The notes under the pieces were generated by a model that worked only from the letters and a program-made list of their open reading frames with translations, was not told the DNA's origin and searched no databases. From Anaerolineaceae bacterium (GTDB lineage Bacteria; Chloroflexota; Anaerolineae; Anaerolineales; Anaerolineaceae), in contig DOEX01000051.1 in NCBI GenBank assembly GCA_003532515.1, forward strand, positions 1 through 6,556: DNA of 6,556 nt, read 5' to 3'. Of this stretch, positions 1-5,723 are shown in pieces (the stretch's first letter is position 1; every line of letters begins with the position of its first letter). The position numbers and the translations under genes are program-made.

Positions 1-171
1 TAAGTGTTCTGCAATGCTGGCGGCTTGTGCCAAACCAGTTTCATTTAAAACACCATCCGATTGCCCTTGCAGGTAATGTTTGGCGTTGGCATCCGTCTGA
101 GCATGGCGCACAAATATGAGCCTGGTGACACCGTCTGCAGGGGCATTTTCAAAAGGATTCACAAATTTCAT
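1..171 (-). CDS. Histidine phosphatase (phosphoglycerate mutase-like) family protein, N-terminal part
   Basis: Only the first 57 codons are in the window; the gene runs off the left edge. After about 16 leading residues comes a beta strand (RLIFVRHAQTDANA, residues 17-30) containing the RHA/G signature of the histidine phosphatase superfamily. His23 would be the residue phosphorylated in catalysis and Arg22 a phosphate ligand. LNETGLAQA (42-50) is the usual second motif of the superfamily. Members include cofactor-dependent phosphoglycerate mutases, alpha-ribazole phosphatase and broad-specificity sugar phosphatases; the specificity determinants lie outside the window. The ATG overlaps the stop of the upstream gene by one base (TGATG), so translation is probably coupled. 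As the last visible gene of a polyol-phosphate operon, it may hydrolyse sugar phosphates or phosphoglycolytic intermediates. The family is clear; the substrate is unknown. Confidence 0.85.
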   Translation of the reverse strand, partial: MKFVNPFENAPADGVTRLIFVRHAQTDANAKHYLQGQSDGVLNETGLAQAASIAEHL

Positions 172-521
172 CAGGCTTTTAGTTTTTCCTCAACTTGTTC
201 AAAAAATACCTTTAACACGGTCTGGACCACGCCAGGTCTGGCGCCAAACATCAGTTTTTGACCGACCGCATCCAAAGGATAGGCAAGAATTTCCAGCTGC
301 GTGGACTCCACGGTTGGGGAGGAATATTTGATCTCCAGCTTGCTGCGATCACCCAGAATTTTTCCCTGGAGCTTTTTATCCATCTGAATTTTCAAGATCT
401 TTCCAGCTTCATCATGGGAAAGGACCTTTCCACCCAGCGCTACAGCGACATTTTTGCAAACTGAGATGACATTCTCAGCCTTGGCTTCGTAAGTTTTCGT
501 TAATTTCACATCGTAACCCAT
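171..521 (-). CDS. Conserved-looking small protein of unknown function (116 aa)
   Basis: I do not recognise this family. It is a soluble 116-residue protein with no signal peptide, membrane segment or cysteine cluster (one Cys, at 22). The pattern suggests an alpha/beta fold: an N-terminal strand (VKLTKTYEA), a helix (AENVISVCKNVAVALGG, 15-31), several strands (KILKIQMDKKL, SKLEIKYSS, TQLEILAYPL, about 41-83) and an amphipathic C-terminal helix (VVQTVLKVFFEQVEEKLKA). A compact ligand-binding (START/Bet v 1-like) fold is possible but is only an impression. It starts at ATG with an AGGAGG four bases upstream, the best ribosome binding site in the operon, and this site overlaps the kinase stop codon. 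Its own stop overlaps the phosphatase start. The strong ribosome binding site and coupled ends on both sides argue that it is a real, well-translated gene. Confidence 0.82.
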   Translation of the reverse strand: MGYDVKLTKTYEAKAENVISVCKNVAVALGGKVLSHDEAGKILKIQMDKKLQGKILGDRSKLEIKYSSPTVESTQLEILAYPLDAVGQKLMFGARPGVVQTVLKVFFEQVEEKLKA

Positions 522-525
522 TTTT

Positions 526-531
526 CCTCCT
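526..531 (-). promoter_or_regulatory. Strong ribosome binding site overlapping upstream stop codon
   Basis: On the minus strand AGGAGG lies four bases before the ATG at 521. Its first two bases are the last two of the kinase's TAG stop (532-530). Ribosomes finishing the kinase therefore sit on this site, which fits translational coupling and fixes the start of the 116-residue protein. Confidence 0.75.
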
Positions 532-1453
532 AAATTACTCTCACTTGTTGACGAACATCTTCAACCAGATCCCATTCCGGCATCCTGGTCCCGGATTGCA
601 TGGCAGAGGCTGTACCGCAAGCCACTCCCAACATCAGGGCTTGTTCCAGGTCGTAACCGTGATAGAGCGCAAAGCTGAGACCGGCTACCATGGCATCCCC
701 GGCACCAACCGGGTTGGCTTCCTGAATTTCGGGGGGCAGGCAGACCGAAATTTTCTCCCCATCTGTCAACAGAGCCCCTTTATCTCCTGCCGAGATTGCC
801 ACAAACTGGGCACCAACATTACGGGTAAGCTCAGGGTTATCCAGAATCTCCTGCAAGCTGGTGATCTCTCTACCGGTCAGTTGAGAGAGTTCGAATAAGT
901 TCGGTTTGACGAGTTTGGGATGTGCCAACACCCCCTGCTTCAGGGCAGCACCACTGGTGTCTAAAACAACGTCACCGCCCAATTCCTTGATTTTTTCGGT
1001 CATATTCTGATAAACAGTGACATCCACACCTGGAGGTATGCTGCCGGCTAACACCCACAACGTTCCAGAAGACGCTTTTTCTGAGATATACGTGAAAACC
1101 TGCTGTAGCTCAGCTTCAGAGATTTTCGGTCCTTTTTCGTTGACCTTGATGTGCTTGCTGCCGCCAGTTGTGACAACGCTGACATTGGTTCGGGTCTCAC
1201 CAGAAACAGGGATAGAAATCACTTCAATGCCTTGTGCCTTCAAACCCGCTTCAATAGTCTTTCCAGTTTGACCGCCCAGCAGCCCAACCGCTTTTGAAGG
1301 TTGGTTCAGTTCTTTCAACATGCGTGAGACGTTAAAACCTTTACCTCCAAAATCCAATTGGACGCCTTCAGCGATCAGGACGTCGTTGAAACGAATTTCA
1401 GCCACAGTAAGCTGTTTGTCCAATGCCGGATTAAGCGTAATGGTGTAGATCAT
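530..1453 (-). CDS. fruK: 1-phosphofructokinase (PfkB/ribokinase family)
   Basis: A 307-residue cytosolic sugar-phosphate kinase, full length for the FruK/LacC branch of the PfkB family. The start MIYTITLNPALDK is typical of 1-phosphofructokinase and tagatose-6-phosphate kinase. Family motifs appear in order: GGKGFNVSR (36-44, sugar-phosphate binding), LAGSIPPG (135-142), KPNLFEL (183-189) and NPVGAGDAMVAG (247-258). The last is the PfkB signature 2 with the anion hole and catalytic base Asp253. The expected reaction is fructose-1-phosphate + ATP to fructose-1,6-bisphosphate. Tagatose-6-phosphate kinase is the main alternative and cannot be excluded by motifs, but the mannitol-type PTS and sorbose-phosphate-reductase-like enzyme upstream favour a ketose-1-phosphate substrate. 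The ATG shares four bases with the upstream TGA (ATGA), with GGAG eight bases before it, so it is coupled to the membrane protein gene. Confidence 0.87.
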   Translation of the reverse strand: MIYTITLNPALDKQLTVAEIRFNDVLIAEGVQLDFGGKGFNVSRMLKELNQPSKAVGLLGGQTGKTIEAGLKAQGIEVISIPVSGETRTNVSVVTTGGSKHIKVNEKGPKISEAELQQVFTYISEKASSGTLWVLAGSIPPGVDVTVYQNMTEKIKELGGDVVLDTSGAALKQGVLAHPKLVKPNLFELSQLTGREITSLQEILDNPELTRNVGAQFVAISAGDKGALLTDGEKISVCLPPEIQEANPVGAGDAMVAGLSFALYHGYDLEQALMLGVACGTASAMQSGTRMPEWDLVEDVRQQVRVI

Positions 1454-1872
1454 TTCTTAATCTCCGTTGCTTTGCCTGCCACTGGCTTCTTTTTCAAGCC
1501 CATGATGAAACCAATTGTCGCGCCCACGAGGGTTGTGAAGGCGATCACCAAGCCTTTGCCGCCCCATTGTTCAAACAACGGTCTTGCTTCCAGCATGGTA
1601 AGGAACAAAAAGAACATACCAAAGGATTTAAGAAAAATCATCAACTTCTCTTTGGCAGGGTAACCTTTTTTCCAGATCTGAATGATCGTGACCACAACTG
1701 CTGAAAGCAAACTCAAGAGCACCACCGGGCTAAAATCCACTGCACGCTCCGGATTACGGTAGAAGACGCCATAGTAGGCACCTAATGCCGCTCCAATCAA
1801 TACAAATTGTGCGTAAAGCCGAAAACCCTGCTTTTTCTCGCCATTCGCTTTTTTATCTTCGTTATTTGTCAT
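1450..1872 (-). CDS. Four-helix inner-membrane protein of unknown function (140 aa)
   Basis: The family is not recognised. The protein has a lysine-rich polar N-terminus (1-16), four hydrophobic segments at about 19-38, 49-67, 77-96 and 107-126, and a lysine-rich C-terminus. The positive charges (N-terminus, the KKGYPAKEK loop and the C-terminal KKK) place both ends in the cytoplasm. There are no obvious catalytic residues. A TTG three codons upstream (1881) keeps the frame open, but the ATG at 1872 is preferred because it forms an ATGA overlap with the upstream stop, the same arrangement as at the next junction. It lies between the dehydrogenase and the kinase, coupled to both, so it is probably co-expressed with the pathway. 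Possible roles include a membrane accessory to transport or export of a pathway intermediate; nothing in the sequence proves one. Confidence 0.8.
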   Translation of the reverse strand: MTNNEDKKANGEKKQGFRLYAQFVLIGAALGAYYGVFYRNPERAVDFSPVVLLSLLSAVVVTIIQIWKKGYPAKEKLMIFLKSFGMFFLFLTMLEARPLFEQWGGKGLVIAFTTLVGATIGFIMGLKKKPVAGKATEIKK

Positions 1873-3608
1873 AGGTTCCAAAATTCTTCAATCAGTACTT
1901 TTTCTGCTTCACGGTTCCAGGTATGGTTTGCTCCCATTTTTGCAGCGACTTTGGGATAGTTTTCAGCAACTTCAGCCAGAGAAAGCAAAGGCAGGTCTGG
2001 CAGCTGAGGATAGATAATGATCTTGCCGGTGAAAGTTCCCGCCATCATAGCATCCATACCTGCAACAGCCTGTTTCAAGCCACCAATGGCAGCAACGCTG
2101 AGGTTCGGCGAAAGCGAGCCGGAGCGAGCTTTGGACATAACGGTTTTCTGGTCGAAAACCGACGAACCCGAGGTGCCAGTTAATTGCATGTTGTTCAGGA
2201 AGATGTTATTCAAGTCGATTTCGATGGTAGTGCCATTGGGAACGCCGGCAAAAAAGTTCAGCATGCCGTTCTTTCCTAACAATAAAGCAGCATTTTCCAT
2301 AACTTTGCCATTAGGCACACAAACGACCACATCTTCTGCCATTTCTCCACCAGAAAGCTGCCGAACGGTCTCAACCAGGTCAACACCCTCTTTGCTGGTG
2401 TTCACCAGGATGAGCTGCTTACCGTTCTTTTCGGCGATCGGGTCTCCGTTTTGACGCAATGCCTGCAAACGTTCATCGTTGAGATCCGTAACAACAACGG
2501 TCTTGGGTCCCGGCACAAGTTCGAGCGATCGCTGCACGTGCATTTGTCCCATCGGGCCGGCACCACCGACCACTACCAACAGCCCATCCGCCATCAGTTC
2601 TGAGCGGTTTCGCTCTTCACCATAAGCGGCGCCAATTTCTGTGCCCTGGGTACCAATATAGGTGGTGTAGTGATAATGGATGCGTCCCGCATCGATTACA
2701 GCCTTACCATCCAGAGGTCGGTCGCTCACCAGGTTTAGCGTGCCCCGGAAGGCAATCTGCCTGGCGACTTCCGAGACTAATTCTGCGCTGTTCGGTTCGA
2801 GCATGATGATGTCGTCAAAGCCTTTTCCGTTTGTCTTTTCCTGGGCAAAGGCTGCGATTTGGTCTTTTTCGAGGGCTCCCACCTCCACCACTTCAGCCTG
2901 CGTATGGCTTTTGACCAAATCGAGGATTTGCGGTGTGGTATTGGTCAGGTAGATCTTGCTGGGTTTTTCGAGCCCATTTTCAAAAGTGAAGGCTTTTTCA
3001 GAATATTGGGGACCATCGATCCACATCAAGCCGCCTTCCAGAGGGAACAAACGTCGTCTCTGGGTATAGGCAGCTTCCACACAAGCCCAGGGTTCAGTTA
3101 ATGCTGATTCCGAATAGCCCAGTTCACCTTTGACTGGGATCAGATATTCAGAATCATCAGCATCAAAGATTTCTTTTCCAATCAGGTGATACTGGATCAA
3201 GCCGCCCGGAATGGTGTAACCGTAGGCAGTGGCAACCTTATTCACATAGATGTCAGGTTGGATGGCAAGTTTTTGCCCGGGTGCGAAGCGTTCTTTCAGA
3301 TTGTCGCCAACCTTTACCACAGTAAAAGCAGCTTCATGACCCAGCCTGGTGGGCTCAACAGAAAGATCACGGTTATAGAGTTTGGGGTGTTGCCCGCCTT
3401 GTTTGATCAGTTTCACATCCGAAAAGCATAAACCCACAGCATCAACTCTGACCAAAATCTGATCCGGACCTGGTTCGGGCATAGGGAATAATTCAGGTTT
3501 TCCGTCGCGTCCAACGTTTTCCAAACCTGCCCCATACATATTCCACCCCATCACCTTTTCAGGAAGGGGATAATCCAATTCAACATAATTTCTGAATTTT
3601 TCGTCCAT
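1869..3608 (-). CDS. L-sorbose-1-phosphate reductase-like zinc-dependent dehydrogenase with duplicated Rossmann domain
   Basis: A 579-residue member of the medium-chain dehydrogenase/reductase superfamily, well above the usual 350-410 residues. Residues 1-190 are the GroES-like catalytic domain: Cys61 (GLCFSDVK) and His91-Glu92 (GHE) are likely catalytic-zinc ligands, with Glu172 (TEPWACV) as a further candidate. The four-cysteine structural zinc lobe is absent and replaced by a segment around IQPDIYVN and GYTIPGGLIQYH, as in sorbose-phosphate reductases. Residues 343-535 form an intact Rossmann domain: GGAGPMG (348-354), then VVVTDLND with Asp375 ending strand 2, which favours NAD over NADP, then LNFFAG (450-454) and LTGTSGSS (476-483). 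Residues 193-325 look like a degenerate second copy lacking GxGxxG. The known relative SorE interconverts L-sorbose-1-phosphate and glucitol-6-phosphate and can use fructose-1-phosphate/mannitol phosphate. The likely role is oxidation of the imported hexitol phosphate to a ketose-1-phosphate. AAGGA sits six bases before the ATG. Confidence 0.8.
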   Translation of the reverse strand: MDEKFRNYVELDYPLPEKVMGWNMYGAGLENVGRDGKPELFPMPEPGPDQILVRVDAVGLCFSDVKLIKQGGQHPKLYNRDLSVEPTRLGHEAAFTVVKVGDNLKERFAPGQKLAIQPDIYVNKVATAYGYTIPGGLIQYHLIGKEIFDADDSEYLIPVKGELGYSESALTEPWACVEAAYTQRRRLFPLEGGLMWIDGPQYSEKAFTFENGLEKPSKIYLTNTTPQILDLVKSHTQAEVVEVGALEKDQIAAFAQEKTNGKGFDDIIMLEPNSAELVSEVARQIAFRGTLNLVSDRPLDGKAVIDAGRIHYHYTTYIGTQGTEIGAAYGEERNRSELMADGLLVVVGGAGPMGQMHVQRSLELVPGPKTVVVTDLNDERLQALRQNGDPIAEKNGKQLILVNTSKEGVDLVETVRQLSGGEMAEDVVVCVPNGKVMENAALLLGKNGMLNFFAGVPNGTTIEIDLNNIFLNNMQLTGTSGSSVFDQKTVMSKARSGSLSPNLSVAAIGGLKQAVAGMDAMMAGTFTGKIIIYPQLPDLPLLSLAEVAENYPKVAAKMGANHTWNREAEKVLIEEFWNL

Positions 3609-3638
3609 TTCAAGTCCTTTCTCGATAAGGTTGATTAC

Positions 3639-4067
3639 TTATGCAGCAAGAGCATCGATGATGTCTGATTTTTTGGCAGTTGTTGCCAGAAAATTCACGC
3701 GCTCAATTTCGTCAACCACATTGGCGAGATTCTGCAAAATGCCGATGTGTTCTTCAAAAGTCGCTGCGATTCCAACGACCAGGTAGACCAGCTCACCTTC
3801 TTCCCAAGGCACTCCCTGGGGAATCTGGAGCACAGAAATGCTGGTTTCCTTGATGTACTTCAAATCAGGAAATTCGCCATGCGGGATGGCAACACCATTG
3901 CCGATCAAGGTCGACATGGTTTTCTCACGGTTCAACATCCCTTGAACGTAGGGTGCTTCCACACGCCCAGCTTGAACCAATAAATCACCTGCAGCTTGAA
4001 TAGCTTCTTCTTTGGTTTGAACTTTTGAATCTAAATGGATGAGTTCCTCAATTAATATACGTGACAC
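3639..4067 (-). CDS. mtlF: PTS mannitol-type EIIA component (GTG start)
   Basis: A 142-residue cytosolic phosphocarrier of the mannitol/fructose EIIA family. It takes phosphate from HPr and passes it to EIIB. With the GTG start, His63 in NGVAIPHGEF (58-67) is the phosphorylated residue and His107 in EEHIGIL is the second conserved active-site histidine. LNREKTMSTLIG upstream matches the conserved REK/ST region of MtlF and the IIA domain of MtlA. An ATG 11 codons upstream (4100) keeps the frame open, but it has no ribosome binding site. The GTG has AGGAGG five bases upstream and gives 142 residues, close to the roughly 143 of B. subtilis MtlF. The gene follows EIIB by 62 bases and precedes the dehydrogenase by 30. 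It is a free protein rather than a domain fused to IICB as in E. coli MtlA. Confidence 0.92.
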   Translation of the reverse strand: MSRILIEELIHLDSKVQTKEEAIQAAGDLLVQAGRVEAPYVQGMLNREKTMSTLIGNGVAIPHGEFPDLKYIKETSISVLQIPQGVPWEEGELVYLVVGIAATFEEHIGILQNLANVVDEIERVNFLATTAKKSDIIDALAA

Positions 4068-4072
4068 AATAA

Positions 4073-4079
4073 CCCTCCT
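4073..4079 (-). promoter_or_regulatory. Ribosome binding site that decides the GTG start of EIIA
   Basis: AGGAGGG on the minus strand lies five bases before GTG (4067-4065). The upstream in-frame ATG at 4100 would translate through this site and lacks one of its own. This supports the shorter 142-residue EIIA. Confidence 0.75.
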
Positions 4080-4129
4080 ATTGGGCAAGCCTTTGGTCAT
4101 GAGATTATCATAGTAGCTCTGAGGAATCG

Positions 4130-4453
4130 TTAGTTAGCGACGATTTCCTTGCCTTCCTTAATGTCTGCTACCAGTTTGTCAAACAATGGATCATTGAAGA
4201 AAAACTTAAAACTCAGCACGACCGCTTCCGGGGCTTTTGATTTTACTGACTTCTTGATGCCCTCATGGCAGATGATGAATTTTGTTTGGGGGTCAAGATT
4301 CGAAACTGCTTTATGAAAAATATTTATATTCTCCAGCTTGGCAGCCTTCATTTTTTTCTTCATGGCATTAACCGTCATCAGGCTCGATCCGATACCTGCC
4401 TCACAAGCGACGACGATATTTTCGATATCTTTTGCTTCAATTGTATTACCCAT
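4130..4453 (-). CDS. PTS mannitol-type EIIB component, free-standing
   Basis: A 107-residue cytosolic phosphocarrier that receives phosphate from EIIA on cysteine and passes it to the sugar bound by EIIC. The P-loop-like active site IVVACEAGIGSS (13-24) matches the ACDAGMGSS motif of the MtlA IIB domain, with Cys17 as the phosphocysteine. Downstream, ICHEGIKKSVKSKAP (61-75) and VVLSFKFFFNDPLFDKLV (78-95) follow the IIB domain of MtlA to its end. It starts at ATG 4453 with GGAG nine bases upstream. A TTG ten codons further upstream falls inside a strong hairpin and has no ribosome binding site, so it is not used here. In E. coli and B. subtilis this domain is fused to EIIC; here it is a separate gene 82 bases after EIIC. 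Confidence 0.92.
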   Translation of the reverse strand: MGNTIEAKDIENIVVACEAGIGSSLMTVNAMKKKMKAAKLENINIFHKAVSNLDPQTKFIICHEGIKKSVKSKAPEAVVLSFKFFFNDPLFDKLVADIKEGKEIVAN

Positions 4454-4470
4454 ATTCAAATTCTCCAATC

Positions 4471-4501
4471 CGTGTTCAGGCAAACAAGTTGCCTGAACAC
4501 G
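4471..4501 (-). promoter_or_regulatory. Perfect 13-bp inverted repeat between EIIC and EIIB genes
   Basis: Arms CGTGTTCAGGCAA (4471-4483) and TTGCCTGAACACG (4489-4501) are exact reverse complements around a five-base loop. In the mRNA this makes a stable GC-containing hairpin ending four bases before the EIIB ribosome binding site (4466-4463). No T-run follows it on either strand, so it is not a standard intrinsic terminator. An intercistronic stabiliser, RNA-processing site or translational control element is more likely. Confidence 0.8.
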
Positions 4502-4535
4502 TCTTTACTAACAAACTAATTAAATTTTGTTCCAA

Positions 4536-5579
4536 CTATGCTTCGACGACTTCTTCAATTTCTTCTTCTTCTTTGACCGGCCAGCGTTTCAGGATTAAAA
4601 CACCAACCAGGAAAGAAGCGACTGCGCCGATCAGAACGCCCATCAATACCTGGAAATGCCAGCCTTTGGGGGTCATTGCGATGTAGGCGAAGATTGAGCC
4701 TGGTGATGGGGTGGCAACCAAACCTGCATCAGTGATCACCCACCAGAAGTTGGCAAGGATCGCACCAGCGTACATAGCCAGGATCATGATCGGATGAGCA
4801 AGCACATAGGGGAAATAGATCTCGTGAATGCCGCCAAGGAAGTGAATGATGATCGCGCCGGGAGCAGATTGCTTGAGCATGCCCTTACCTGCAACAGTGT
4901 AAGCCAACAGCAGACCAAGACCAGGACCAGGATTGCTTTCGAGCATGAAGTGAATAGCTCGACCAGTCTCCTGGGAGGCAACTGCACCCAGAGGAGCCAA
5001 AACGCCGATGTTCAGGGCATTGTTCAGGAACAGTACTTTAGCAGGTTCGATGATCAAGGCAACCAGGGGCAGCAGTTTGATATTGACCAGCCACTCGACA
5101 ACAGAGCCAAAGGCATTGCTGATAGCGGTCACAAACGGACCCATGACAAGCATGGCAAACAGAACCAGGAGGGTACCAATGATACCCATCGAGAAGTTGT
5201 TGATGAGGAGCTCGAAACCAACTGGCATTCTGGGCTCCATCCATTCGTCGAATTTCTTTAGGATCCAGGCAGACAGAGGACCCATGATCATGGCGCCGAG
5301 CAGCTGCGGAATTGAAGAACCGACGATAGCACCCATGGTAGCGAGCGCGCCCATGACACCACCGCGCTGACCATGAATCATGTGACCCGCAGTGTAACCA
5401 ATCAGGATCGGTAATAGGTATACAAGAATTGGGCCAACGAGCGCTGCGAAGCGTTCGTTCGGGAGCCAACCTGTTGCAATAAACATTGCCGTAATGAGCC
5501 CCCAGGCGATAAATGCACCGAGGTTGGGGACAACCATCGAAGCCATAAAACCGCCGTACTTTTGGATTGTTTCTTTCAT
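4536..5579 (-). CDS. mtlA: PTS mannitol-type EIIC permease, free-standing
   Basis: A 347-residue polytopic inner-membrane protein that binds and translocates the hexitol. It is close to the IIC domain of E. coli MtlA along its whole length: MVVPNLGAFIAWGLITAMF (15-33), ATGWLPNE (35-42), LLPILIGYTAG (55-65), GFELLINNFSMGIIG (121-135), EPAKVLFLNNALNIG (178-192), ESNPGPGLGLLLAY (214-227), KQSAPGAIIIHFLGGIHEIYFPYVL (236-260) and SPGSIFAYIAMTPKG (292-306). The GGIHE motif (249-253) carries the conserved glutamate essential in the family. The protein ends in an acidic tail after the last helix, where MtlA continues through a linker into IIB. The ATG has AAGGAG five bases upstream. As first gene of the operon it follows a leader of about 140 bases. 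Mannitol is the best substrate guess; another hexitol is possible. Confidence 0.94.
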   Translation of the reverse strand: MKETIQKYGGFMASMVVPNLGAFIAWGLITAMFIATGWLPNERFAALVGPILVYLLPILIGYTAGHMIHGQRGGVMGALATMGAIVGSSIPQLLGAMIMGPLSAWILKKFDEWMEPRMPVGFELLINNFSMGIIGTLLVLFAMLVMGPFVTAISNAFGSVVEWLVNIKLLPLVALIIEPAKVLFLNNALNIGVLAPLGAVASQETGRAIHFMLESNPGPGLGLLLAYTVAGKGMLKQSAPGAIIIHFLGGIHEIYFPYVLAHPIMILAMYAGAILANFWWVITDAGLVATPSPGSIFAYIAMTPKGWHFQVLMGVLIGAVASFLVGVLILKRWPVKEEEEIEEVVEA

Positions 5580-5654
5580 GATTTCTCCTTATTATATATT
5601 GTTAGTAACTAAAGATTAAAAACAGGATAGAGAGGAACAAAAAATGTATGAAAA

Positions 5655-5660
5655 CCTCCT
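5655..5660 (-). promoter_or_regulatory. Orphan Shine-Dalgarno sequence in the operon leader
   Basis: GAAAGGAGG on the minus strand contains a perfect AGGAGG 75 bases before the EIIC start. No ATG or GTG lies between it and EIIC. The only TTG (5640-5638) is 14 bases away, too far for normal use, and opens a 12-codon frame. It may be a chance match, a ribosome standby site or a remnant of a leader peptide. Confidence 0.4.
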
Positions 5661-5704
5661 TTCAAAAATGATAATTAATGTGTAAGGTCATAAAGAACGA
5701 CACG

Positions 5705-5722
5705 TAAAAGTGCGTTAAAAGT
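5705..5722. repeat. Phased direct repeat over the predicted transcription start (putative operator)
   Basis: TAAAAGT occurs at 5705-5711 and 5716-5722, an 11-bp period that puts both copies on the same face of the helix. On the transcribed strand this is ACTTTTA, four bases, ACTTTTA, directly after the -10 box and covering the expected start near 5717. The position suits a repressor site. The repeat unit is short and AT-rich, so chance is possible. Confidence 0.4.
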
Positions 5723-5723
5723 A

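Noticed and set aside
1873..1881. TTG start extending the membrane protein by three residues
   Set aside because: The ATG at 1872 forms an ATGA overlap with the dehydrogenase stop, the same coupling as the next junction, so it is the more likely start.
2017..2454. Plus-strand open frame of 145 codons opposite the dehydrogenase
   Set aside because: It mirrors the Rossmann region of a clearly real enzyme on the other strand and looks like a composition-driven shadow.
4454..4483. TTG start extending EIIB by ten residues
   Set aside because: The TTG lies inside the perfect hairpin and lacks a ribosome binding site, while ATG 4453 has GGAG upstream and gives the expected domain boundary.
4471..4501. 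Hairpin as an intrinsic terminator
   Set aside because: No T-run follows on either strand, and the downstream EIIB and EIIA genes need to be transcribed with EIIC.
4794..5370. Plus-strand open frames of 155 and 120 codons opposite EIIC
   Set aside because: They are antisense to a protein with full-length homology to MtlA IIC, show no recognisable family features, and have no clear ribosome binding site.
4536..5579. Galactitol or fructose PTS identity for the permease
   Set aside because: The sequence follows MtlA IIC motif by motif (GTP-independent features such as GGIHEIYFPYV, NNALN and ESNPGPG), unlike GatC or FruA permeases.
5591..5596. TATAAT on the minus strand just before the EIIC gene as a -10 box
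   Set aside because: Transcription would begin at or inside the ribosome binding site, and no suitable -35 is present.
5705..5722. Catabolite-responsive element (cre) at the TTAACGC segment
   Set aside because: It has a central CG but does not match the flanking consensus well enough to call a cre site.
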